Assembly (NCBI GenBank): GCA_031267435.1
Contig: JAIRZB010000076.1
Span: forward strand, 1 to 23,994
Length of the DNA: 23,994 bases
Direction: 5' to 3'
Origin: Puniceicoccales bacterium
GTDB lineage: Bacteria; Verrucomicrobiota; Verrucomicrobiia; Opitutales; LL51
The position numbers and the translations under genes were made by a program. Shown here piece after piece: positions 14,819 through 21,675 of the stretch; position 1 is the stretch's first letter; each line of letters begins with the position of its first letter. The notes beneath the pieces were generated by a model. That model saw only the letters and a list, made by a program, of their open reading frames with translations. It had not been told where the DNA came from and searched no databases.

Positions 14819-15298
14819 CTAGGAGGCCTGGGTTTTGAAATTAATGGAGTTGTAGTCTTTGAGTGTCGTCCTAATAAGTTGGGGAAGCGTTTCCGTGATG
14901 AGATTGATTTGTTTCGCCTTACGCTTAGTAATTTGCGTTGTTTGGATGGAAATATCGGATTTTTTTTTGAGAAAGTTTTTTACACTTGTGATTTTTCGCA
15001 TCTGAATATTCTTACCTTTAATTTTAGCTCCCGTGGCAATTTTTCGTGATAAAATGGGTGTATGGGGAACAATTGACCAGGGATCGCCCATTATTTTTTT
15101 TGTATTTTGGGACTGGCGAATTTTTCTTTTTGGTTGGGCTTCGCTATCGAGTTCTTCTTCCTCGAAATCCCAATGTTCTTCTGGATTTTTTGTCAATTTT
15201 TGGAGCCCTTGGTCCTTTTTTTTCTGAGAAATTCCCATACCCGTTATATCTTCTTTTGATTCCAAATTTTCTTTTTTTGCCTGAGTTGATTTTTTCAT
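14819..15298 (-). CDS. Lysine-rich basic protein, candidate secreted partner of the adjacent chaperone
   Basis: I do not recognise a family in this 159-residue protein. It is highly charged. The first 40 residues are rich in K, Q, E and S with no hydrophobic core, followed by an acidic patch FEEEELDSE (45-53), then a basic region to the end with runs such as KKK (112-114) and TKRKAKQ. There is no signal peptide or membrane helix. It begins 12 bases after the CesT-like chaperone gene, with a strong ribosome site CTCCTT complement (AAGGAG, 15305-15310). Small type III secretion chaperones are commonly encoded next to the protein they deliver, so the best guess is a secreted effector or a secreted nucleic-acid-binding protein. 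That is inference from position and composition; a cytoplasmic DNA/RNA-binding protein is the main alternative. Confidence 0.8.
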   Translation of the reverse strand: MKKSTQAKKENLESKEDITGMGISQKKKDQGLQKLTKNPEEHWDFEEEELDSEAQPKRKIRQSQNTKKIMGDPWSIVPHTPILSRKIATGAKIKGKNIQMRKITSVKNFLKKKSDISIQTTQITKRKAKQINLITETLPQLIRTTLKDYNSINFKTQAS

Positions 15299-15304
15299 TT
15301 TATT

Positions 15305-15310
15305 CTCCTT
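15305..15310 (-). promoter_or_regulatory. Strong ribosome binding site of the basic-protein gene
   Basis: AAGGAG lies six bases before ATG 15298 and touches the stop of the chaperone gene. It is among the best Shine-Dalgarno sequences in the window and fixes the start. Confidence 0.75.
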
Positions 15311-15793
15311 CTAATATTTCCATGAACCGTATTTTTTTTCCGTTTTTTTCGTTTTTAAGTCTTCTTCCAGAAGCATTTCTGCTTCATTACAAATATCATC
15401 GATTCTTTTCATCCATGCTTCTACCACGTCGACAAACATACCCAATTCATCCTGGAAATTTTCCGGTTTAATGAGAGGAATAGGGAAGTTTTGCTGTAGG
15501 ACAAGAGTCTGCGTTTGTTTATCGATCGCGAAAGTCGCACCGTGAGAAATTTTCCAAAAAAAATTCGCTTCCAATAAAATTTCAAGAATCAACTCTTTTC
15601 CGGCAAAAGGTACAACACTAACATAGGAATAAACAATTAGCACACCCGTCGTTTCATTAAGTTCCAAATTGAGTACAATTTTATCATCAAATAGAATTAG
15701 GCAATGATTATTTTCGTCAAGGAGGAGTGATGACAAATCCAGAACTTTCCCAAGTTCTTTAAGTAAGTTATTTACTTCTTTTTTGTAATCCAT
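15311..15793 (-). CDS. CesT/Tir-family type III secretion chaperone
   Basis: The 160-residue, acidic protein fits the CesT-like class I chaperones of type III secretion. An N-terminal helix (VNNLLKELGKVLDL, 7-20) is followed by short strands (CLILFDDKIVLNLELN, then VLIVYSYVSVVPF), a helix LILEILLEANFFWKISHGATFAID, where LLEANF is a typical family phrase, another strand pair (TLVLQQNFPI) and a C-terminal helix DVVEAWMKRIDDICNEAEMLL (all quoted in part). Length and helix-strand order agree with the family. Such chaperones dimerise, keep effectors unfolded and deliver them to the secretion ATPase. The gene precedes the basic protein in a two-gene unit. No needle, ring or ATPase gene is present here, so the apparatus, if any, lies elsewhere. 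The start ATG has no clear ribosome site. Confidence 0.82.
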   Translation of the reverse strand: MDYKKEVNNLLKELGKVLDLSSLLLDENNHCLILFDDKIVLNLELNETTGVLIVYSYVSVVPFAGKELILEILLEANFFWKISHGATFAIDKQTQTLVLQQNFPIPLIKPENFQDELGMFVDVVEAWMKRIDDICNEAEMLLEEDLKTKKTEKKYGSWKY

Positions 15794-15847
15794 ATCTACT
15801 CAGCTTTACCTTTTACATAGTGAAATAATTTTACAGATCTTTGCAAT

Positions 15848-15882
15848 AAAAAAAGCGCAAATATGAAAATTTGACGCTTTAA
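15848..15882 (-). terminator. Rho-independent terminator of the lipoprotein gene
   Basis: On the minus strand AAAGCG-T-CAAAT pairs with ATTTG-CGCTTT around the loop TTTCAT, with one bulged T, followed by more T (a run of T ending at 15848). It starts about 24 bases after the lipoprotein stop codon. This is the clearest terminator in the window, so the chaperone gene downstream must have its own promoter. Confidence 0.8.
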
Positions 15883-15905
15883 TGATTCGGAATAAAAATA
15901 TATTT

Positions 15906-16994
15906 CTAATTTGTTGAAACTGCAAGCATTGGAGCAAATTGCGCTAATTTGCCGGATTGCAAATTGAGTAAATGGTTAAAAAGCATGAATGTCGATTTTG
16001 AATTTAAGTCATTGTCGCGGATATAAAACCATGCTCCTCGGTAAAAGATGCTAACGTATGCATTTTGAGGGCGTTCTTTTCCCTCCGAGCAGTAGATATT
16101 AATCCATTCTCCTGTGAGATTTTTATGCCAGTCGAATACTTTTCCGTCATCATCCTTTGTTACGGTAACCAGTCCCGCATCGATATCCCTTTTGGGGACG
16201 TATACGGCATGGGAAAGGTAAAACAAAACCTCCATGGCAGAGCGTGTGCGTATGGTTAAATTCGCATCTGCATCAAGGAAATTGGAAGAGAAATAAAATT
16301 CTGAGCTATTCGGATCAATGCCTAAAAACGATTTCAATTTTTGACTTTGGGAATCAGAATTTGTAAATTTAAAAACCATGACCTCTCGATTTTTAATGCC
16401 CATAATCAAATGATTTTGCTTATGTAAAGTTTCTATTAGCTCGACAGCCTCGGCAAATTGCTCATAGTCGGGCTTCTTTGTGGGAGTTGGGCCGGAAGCC
16501 GTACTGGCATTATCAAGATGGTTGATGCGTTCGACACATAGGTTAAAAACTCGCTTCAGGTTCCAGCCTCCCTCTATGAGCCCTAAAATAGTGACGATGG
16601 GAATAGGCGATGTCATGCGCTGCGCATATTGATCCCCCCTAAGTGGTACATAGGTGACAGTTGGGTTGTCGAAGACTTCCCCATGGCCAAAGGGCCCAAA
16701 ATCGATATGGCCTTTATTTTTATCAAATCCAAATTTTGTTCCATTTGGTCCGACTCCGACACGCATCGTCGATTTAGAAGCATTGAGAATATTGGTAATC
16801 TCGACAAAATTGAAGCTATCGCGATATCTCCCTCGGACAAGGTTTACTACCAATTGTTCATTGCTTGTTTTGGTGATGGCATCGTTATACCTAAAGTGTA
16901 CTTTTTTAACACTATCTGGGCCAATTGAAGTACAACCACCCAGCAATAGAATACCAGAACATAAGACAAAATCTCGCAAATTAATCCTATACAT
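15906..16994 (-). CDS. Outer-envelope lipoprotein of unknown function
   Basis: The protein has 362 residues from ATG 16994. A short basic N-terminus and hydrophobic stretch (FVLCSGILLLGGC) end in a lipobox, with the lipidated cysteine at position 21, so the mature protein is membrane-anchored. The next part has the phrase NDAITKTSNEQLVVNLVRGRYRD, which I have seen in a family of uncharacterised lipoproteins in other Gram-negatives. The rest has no domain I can name. The upstream TTG at 16997 is also open, but ATG is chosen because AAGGAG (17001-17006) lies six bases before it. It has its own promoter-like sequence and a strong terminator, so it is probably a single-gene transcript. Confidence 0.85.
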   Translation of the reverse strand: MYRINLRDFVLCSGILLLGGCTSIGPDSVKKVHFRYNDAITKTSNEQLVVNLVRGRYRDSFNFVEITNILNASKSTMRVGVGPNGTKFGFDKNKGHIDFGPFGHGEVFDNPTVTYVPLRGDQYAQRMTSPIPIVTILGLIEGGWNLKRVFNLCVERINHLDNASTASGPTPTKKPDYEQFAEAVELIETLHKQNHLIMGIKNREVMVFKFTNSDSQSQKLKSFLGIDPNSSEFYFSSNFLDADANLTIRTRSAMEVLFYLSHAVYVPKRDIDAGLVTVTKDDDGKVFDWHKNLTGEWINIYCSEGKERPQNAYVSIFYRGAWFYIRDNDLNSKSTFMLFNHLLNLQSGKLAQFAPMLAVSTN

Positions 16995-17000
16995 CAAAAA

Positions 17001-17006
17001 CTCCTT
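17001..17006 (-). promoter_or_regulatory. Ribosome binding site deciding the lipoprotein start
   Basis: AAGGAG followed by TTTTTG and ATG 16994. The six-base spacing favours this ATG over the TTG one codon upstream, which would be only three bases away. Confidence 0.75.
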
Positions 17007-17010
17007 CCAA

Positions 17011-17039
17011 ATTAAATAAAAAGTAACCTTTTAAGTCAA
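17011..17039 (-). promoter_or_regulatory. Promoter candidate for the lipoprotein gene
   Basis: TTGACT (17034-17039, 5 of 6), 17-bp spacer, TTTAAT (17011-17016, 5 of 6). The predicted start would fall near 17004, inside or next to the ribosome site. The true start may therefore be slightly upstream or the promoter may be a chance match. Confidence 0.4.
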
Positions 17040-17063
17040 GATTAAAAATCTAAAATTGATCAT

Positions 17064-18728
17064 TTACGGCTCCGATTTAGGTTTGGGAAGTTGCATATTA
17101 TATAAAGGGGCTATGATTCTCATTTGTTTAGCAATGGGATCTTGATCATCTTTTATACCTAATTCATGGAGGATGAGCTCTGAAAGATAATCCCTGAAAA
17201 GGTTTCTATTAAGTTCTTCAAGTTCCTTTTGCTGCACTAATATTTTGGCTTCATCAAGTAACGCAGGGGCTTCTTTAGCAGTAACGAGTATGAGTTCTTT
17301 TTCTTTCTCATTTTTGGTTATTACCTGTGAAATTTGCCGCAATGGAAGGAAACGAATGATTTCGTGAATCGGATCGTGATCATCGGGGCTAATTTCAACC
17401 GCTTTGAACTCTGTAATAACTCCATTATTTTCTTCAGCGATCGTAATAAATTGATCATGTATCATAGGATTGGGAATGGTCAGTTGTAGACGAACCGACT
17501 CAACTTTATGGAATAAAAATTCCTCCGCTTGGGTTTTCAAATAATCCTGCCTAACCTGTTCTTTTATATCCTCAAGGGGAGGATAAATTGTCGGAATTAT
17601 TTCTTTATGAAGAAGGACACATACGGTATTCGATTTCGAGAATATGGGATCGGAATAGTAGCGTCCTTGATTCAATTTAGAAACTTGTTCAAGTACTCCC
17701 GCTGAAAATTGTTGATGGCCTGAAAATTGTCCTACGGTAATGGGAGCCAATTCTTTAATGGATAAATTTTGCGTATTCAATAGCTTTGAAAACTCCGGTG
17801 AATTGAGGGTAATATTTTTCTCATATAGTTGGTAGATAAATTGATCGGCGGCTGCCATGGCCATTTTTTTGGCTTCCTCGTTTTTATATGCTTCCGCAAC
17901 GGCCTTTTTCCATGGTTCGGAATTTTTTTCTAAATCTTTAATATCGGGACGGTGTTTGGTATAAAAACTTTGAATTTCACTTTCCGTAGGATACTGAATT
18001 TTATCTTTAAATAAATCATTGGGAAATTCTATGTATTCCAAAACAATTTGTTCATCAATTTTATATTTTTCGCGATAGTAGCCCAAATGTTGCTCCAGAT
18101 CATTTTCCGTATAATGGATTTGCGAAATATCAGCATGATTGAAACAGGCTACGGAATAGGAATATTTTGTTTGATCAGTTTGGAGTGATATTTTAGCTTC
18201 GGCAGCCGTACTATAGCCAGGGCCCGCTAGCAATTTCTGGACGGTATCAATGCGAAAATCATTGCTAATTGTGTGTTCAAAAACCGCTTTCTGAGCAGGG
18301 TCTTTATTCAGAGCTTCGATATGAGCATTATATTTCTCGACAATGAATTCTCCCTCATCATCCATGAAAAAGGAAAGTGTTTCGGCATATTTATCAAGAT
18401 GGTATTTTTTAGGGGGAGGAATACCTATTGTATTGGCTAAACAGAGTAAAGCTAATCTTACGAAAAACGCATATTCTTTTAGTTGTGGTAGGCTAACAAA
18501 CATCTTTTTTGCTTGTGCACTCTGCTCAACTTCTTGCATCCTCTGTGCAATTTCTCGCTGAGATGTTAGGTCACAGCCGAAGACTTTTTTCTTTTGGCCA
18601 TGTGTATTGCGACCAACTCCCGGCGAAGACCCTACCGTGAACACGAAACTAATTGTAACGATGACAAGCAAAATAGAAAACAACCACTTGTGGTGTTTCT
18701 GCAATATCCTTTGCAAAATGGAAATCAT
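17064..18728 (-). CDS. PpiD/SurA-like periplasmic folding protein
   Basis: The 554-residue protein has one N-terminal membrane helix (about 14-33) in the PpiD manner: short cytoplasmic start MISILQRILQKHHKW, then the helix, then a long periplasmic part. Residues about 40-260 are helical and resemble the SurA/PpiD chaperone domain, with pieces such as SEIQSFYTKHRP that in this family precede a hydrolysed or swapped segment. A parvulin prolyl-isomerase core (with its A-x-H-I-L start and closing GL-containing motif) is not evident, so it may be a chaperone only. A short charged C-terminus ends PKPKSEP. It probably helps outer-membrane or secreted proteins fold. ATG 18728 gives the expected N-terminus; no ribosome site. 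The lipoprotein gene follows after 69 bp. Confidence 0.75.
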   Translation of the reverse strand: MISILQRILQKHHKWLFSILLVIVTISFVFTVGSSPGVGRNTHGQKKKVFGCDLTSQREIAQRMQEVEQSAQAKKMFVSLPQLKEYAFFVRLALLCLANTIGIPPPKKYHLDKYAETLSFFMDDEGEFIVEKYNAHIEALNKDPAQKAVFEHTISNDFRIDTVQKLLAGPGYSTAAEAKISLQTDQTKYSYSVACFNHADISQIHYTENDLEQHLGYYREKYKIDEQIVLEYIEFPNDLFKDKIQYPTESEIQSFYTKHRPDIKDLEKNSEPWKKAVAEAYKNEEAKKMAMAAADQFIYQLYEKNITLNSPEFSKLLNTQNLSIKELAPITVGQFSGHQQFSAGVLEQVSKLNQGRYYSDPIFSKSNTVCVLLHKEIIPTIYPPLEDIKEQVRQDYLKTQAEEFLFHKVESVRLQLTIPNPMIHDQFITIAEENNGVITEFKAVEISPDDHDPIHEIIRFLPLRQISQVITKNEKEKELILVTAKEAPALLDEAKILVQQKELEELNRNLFRDYLSELILHELGIKDDQDPIAKQMRIIAPLYNMQLPKPKSEP

Positions 18729-18943
18729 AACTATTTGCCAAGCACGATAGGAGATTTAAAAAGTTTTCAAGAACTTCTCGCTGATATTCGATGAAAAATC
18801 GAAAATTTATAAACATAAAATATTTGGGCCCATTTTTGTATGTAAAATGTAATTTTTATTAGTCGTTTTCATGGGAAAAATCGGCCGTAAAAAAATGAAA
18901 ATCCATGGCCAAAGGCTATCGTCGATGTCTAAGAAAAAGATAT

Positions 18944-19366
18944 TTACGCTGAAATACAGCGGAAAATTTCATAGGTTTTTTCCTCAAAGGTTGGAGAATT
19001 TCCAGACGCATTTGCGTTAGCTGAGGTTTTACCGATGCTCACTTTTAGGGCGTATAATTTCGCCTCTGCTTTAGGGAAAATGCCTTTAAGCTCATGGGAC
19101 TCTTCGACTTTAAGTTTCCAAATATCTTCCTGATTATTTTTATAATGAAAGGGCAATTCTATCGAGCTTCCGACGGTTTCTTTGCCTTTTTGAATACGAT
19201 TAATGAGGGCGACAGAAATTACAGCTTCATTGGGATCGTCGGTCGATGTTTGATAAAGTTGTAATCCTATCAGAAACATTTGTGTTACACCTCCAGCAAA
19301 TAGCGCAAAAATGGAAAGACCTAAAATCACTTCAATGAGCAAATAACCTTTCCTTCTCCCCAACAC
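18944..19366 (-). CDS. Type IV pilin / type II secretion pseudopilin-like protein
   Basis: The 140-residue protein has a class III prepilin signal. A short basic leader (MLGRRKG) is cleaved after Gly7, followed by YLLIEVILGLSIF, with the required glutamate at +5 of the mature protein and a hydrophobic helix to about residue 30. The small C-terminal domain has no disulphide pair. It resembles minor pseudopilins (GspI/J-like) rather than a major pilin. The start is GTG 19366; no in-frame ATG lies nearby. No other pilus or secretion gene is adjacent, so it is an orphan. TTGACT at about 19400 with TACATA 17 bp on is a weak promoter candidate. Confidence 0.8.
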   Translation of the reverse strand: MLGRRKGYLLIEVILGLSIFALFAGGVTQMFLIGLQLYQTSTDDPNEAVISVALINRIQKGKETVGSSIELPFHYKNNQEDIWKLKVEESHELKGIFPKAEAKLYALKVSIGKTSANANASGNSPTFEEKTYEIFRCISA

Positions 19367-19637
19367 GATAGTTAGTGTATGTAAGAATATATTATTGGCA
19401 AGTCAATTTTATTGATTATATAAAGTTTTACGGGCAATTATCCTGCAGAGAAAGCTGAAAGGAGATTTATGGGTGTACACTTGGGGTAAGATGTCCAGAG
19501 AAATGGTAAGGAGCGATCGAATATTTTACTCGTTTTTTCCGAAATTTGGTTGAGTTTGCGTAAGTATTTTCCTGGAAATATTTTTGGGCTAACCGGGATA
19601 ATTTATCAAAATCTCTTGGATTAAAACAATTAGAAAG

Positions 19638-21092
19638 TTAGCGATCGTACAATATTTTATAGGCGTTTAATGTTTCAGCAACGGAGGTTTCAAGATGGAC
19701 TAATTGTTCTTCGGTCATGCGCCATTGCCAGTTATTACCTTTTGTTCCGGGCGTATTGAACCGAGCCTCGGAGCCTAACTCCAGCAAATCTTGGACACAA
19801 ATAATACTAAGAAAGCAGGGAGAACGATAAATTTCCGTTAAAAATTTCCAGGCAAATTCCCTGTCGTTGATACCGAAATAGCGGCGGATTTGGTCCTTTG
19901 TCCTGTCGTCGAGCTTGGCATACCAACCCCGTAGCGTATCATTGTCGTGGGTTCCCAGGTATAATACGGTATTTTGTGTATGGTGATGGGGGAGGTATAT
20001 ATTTTTCGGGTCTCCCGAGAAGGCAAATTGCAGAACTTTCATGCCTGGCAAATTCAGATTTTGTTGTAGTTGTCGGGCACTGCCATCGATATCACCTAAA
20101 TCTTCGGCAATAAATTCATCGTTTTTAAAAAAATTAAACAGCTTTTCCCCGGGGCCGGCTTCCCATTTTCCGTTAATGGCATTTTCAGCGCCTGCGGGGA
20201 CAGCCCAGAAGCGGTCGAAGCCGCGAAAATGGTCGAGGCGCAGGATATCGAACAATTCTCTATTGCGTCGAATGCGTTGTTGCCACCAATCGTATTGATT
20301 CTTTTCTAAAAATTTCCAATCATAGATTGGATTTCCCCAGAGTTGTCCTTCGGGAGAAAAATAGTCCGGGGGAACGCCGGCAACTTTTTTAGGTTGCAGT
20401 TGCTTATCAAGCTGAAAATTTTTCGGTTCGCTCCAGACTTCTGCGCTGTCTAATCCAGGATAAATGGGAACATCGCCAATCATTTTGATATGACATCGGT
20501 TGGCATAGTATTTGATTTTTTGCCATTGAATGTGCAAAATATACTGCAAAATTTCATGATATTCGCAGTATTTAACAACGATATCCGGTAATTTTGCGGT
20601 ATTAATTCCCTTGTAAATTCTATATTCCTGTGGCCATTCGAACCAAGCCTTTCCGTTAAAAAAATGTTTCAACGAAGTGAAAAGCGCGTAGGGTTTCAGC
20701 CAATGGGCCTGCGCTTGCTGGAATTCTAAAAACTTTGCATCTTTTCCGAGGGTTCTAATCCATAGGGAATCAAAATTTTCAAGTAAGTTATTAAAATATT
20801 TATAAAGTTCGCCGAAGGAGACGCGATTGGATTGTTGGGATAAATCGGAAGGAATATTTTCGATACCCAATATTTCAAGGTTAAGAAAATAAGGATTGAT
20901 CGCAAAGGCGGAAGTTCCTTGATAGGGGGAATCGCCGTAACCCGTCGGACTCAGAGGACAAATTTGCCAATAGCCCATGCCGGATTTTGTTAAAAAATCG
21001 ATAAAGCGAAAGGCTATTTCATTAAAACATCCAATGCCCTGTTGGCTCGGTAGACAGGAGATATGCATCATAATACCCATTGACCGTTCCAT
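19638..21092 (-). CDS. malQ: 4-alpha-glucanotransferase (amylomaltase)
   Basis: MalQ moves glucan segments between maltodextrins in glycogen/maltose metabolism. It is a GH77 enzyme of 484 residues. Conserved parts: LPSQQGIG, YWQICPLSPTGYGDSPYQGTSAFA near the N-terminus (quoted in part), IGDVPIY, catalytic nucleophile Asp287 in LRLDHFRGFDRFW, acid/base Glu330 in IAEDLG, and transition-state Asp383 in GTHDNDT. The end has the family's FNTPGT and NWQWR. A GTG at 21122 would add ten residues. ATG 21092 is preferred because MERSMGIMMHISCLPS matches the usual start of the family. It has no clear ribosome site and stands alone, with gaps of 271 and about 580 bp on either side. Confidence 0.95.
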   Translation of the reverse strand: MERSMGIMMHISCLPSQQGIGCFNEIAFRFIDFLTKSGMGYWQICPLSPTGYGDSPYQGTSAFAINPYFLNLEILGIENIPSDLSQQSNRVSFGELYKYFNNLLENFDSLWIRTLGKDAKFLEFQQAQAHWLKPYALFTSLKHFFNGKAWFEWPQEYRIYKGINTAKLPDIVVKYCEYHEILQYILHIQWQKIKYYANRCHIKMIGDVPIYPGLDSAEVWSEPKNFQLDKQLQPKKVAGVPPDYFSPEGQLWGNPIYDWKFLEKNQYDWWQQRIRRNRELFDILRLDHFRGFDRFWAVPAGAENAINGKWEAGPGEKLFNFFKNDEFIAEDLGDIDGSARQLQQNLNLPGMKVLQFAFSGDPKNIYLPHHHTQNTVLYLGTHDNDTLRGWYAKLDDRTKDQIRRYFGINDREFAWKFLTEIYRSPCFLSIICVQDLLELGSEARFNTPGTKGNNWQWRMTEEQLVHLETSVAETLNAYKILYDR

Positions 21093-21242
21093 TGCCCATT
21101 TTGTATTTCTCTCGCAAATCACATACTAGATATATTGAAATTAGAATGAATTGCGAATTTTTTTGTGCAATCTTTGGGGGCATATTTAATTTTTATGTAA
21201 AAATACTTACCTGTAAATATTAATTGTGTGTGATTGAATAAT

Positions 21243-21452
21243 ATGTTAAATAAAACCACATACCCATTGGCAGTTCCCTATTGTATTCTGGTAACTTTCT
21301 TTTTAATGCGGCTTTCTGTTCCTTTAAACGCGGTAAAGCATTCCGTGTGGAAGCCACCCTTTGTATTTTTTTATGAAGAAGATCCAGACACGGATGCGGC
21401 AATAAATGATTTGTGTGAAGTTTTACAATATGGGAAAGAAACAATAATTTAA
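21243..21452 (+). CDS. Possible small membrane protein
   Basis: A 69-residue frame from ATG 21243. A hydrophobic segment (about 7-27, with AVPYCILVTFFLMRL) is followed by a polar tail with FYEEDPDTDAAINDLCEVLQYG that reads like a real amphipathic helix. No ribosome site and only weak promoter-like AT sequence are upstream. A frame of 91 codons on the other strand overlaps but has a less protein-like composition. I do not recognise the family; it may be a chance frame. Confidence 0.35.
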   Translation: MLNKTTYPLAVPYCILVTFFLMRLSVPLNAVKHSVWKPPFVFFYEEDPDTDAAINDLCEVLQYGKETII

Positions 21453-21584
21453 ATGATTGATAGCAAATTACCCTATCTGGGAGTCGAATTAGCATTTAAT
21501 AGCAATATTTTCCTTGAATCTCTACAGTTATTTTCGACTGCTGCTATTTAACATTGCATTATATGTAAGGCACAAATATAATCC

Positions 21585-21646
21585 TACGGAGCACAAAGCC
21601 GTACCGATGTTTCACTCTTGCATCGGGCATTTGGAGCTCCTGGAGC
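21585..21646. other. Cluster of three small inverted repeats
   Basis: TACGG/CCGTA (21585-21603), CCGATG/CATCGG (21604-21626) and GCTC/GAGC (21636-21646) follow one another almost without gaps in an AT-rich gap. They are unlike the GC-rich mosaic. On the minus strand they lie 30-90 bases past the murC-murB stop, but a T-run precedes rather than follows the first stem. A structured RNA or 3' end is possible. Confidence 0.35.
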
Positions 21647-21675
21647 AAAAAAATCTAAAAAAATGGAAAAATGAT

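Larger units (their letters stand above)
21123..21675. other. AT-rich gap between malQ and murC-murB with one possible small gene and structured DNA
   Basis: About 550 bp. It includes a possible 69-codon gene on the plus strand (21243-21452) and a run of three inverted repeats near 21585-21646, both listed separately. The stretch 21453-21580 shows nothing I can assign. No tRNA or T-box features are seen. Confidence 0.6.

Noticed and set aside
19440..19510. Leader peptide after AAAGGAGATTTATG
   Set aside because: A good ribosome-site match but the frame ends after six codons and no plus-strand gene follows.
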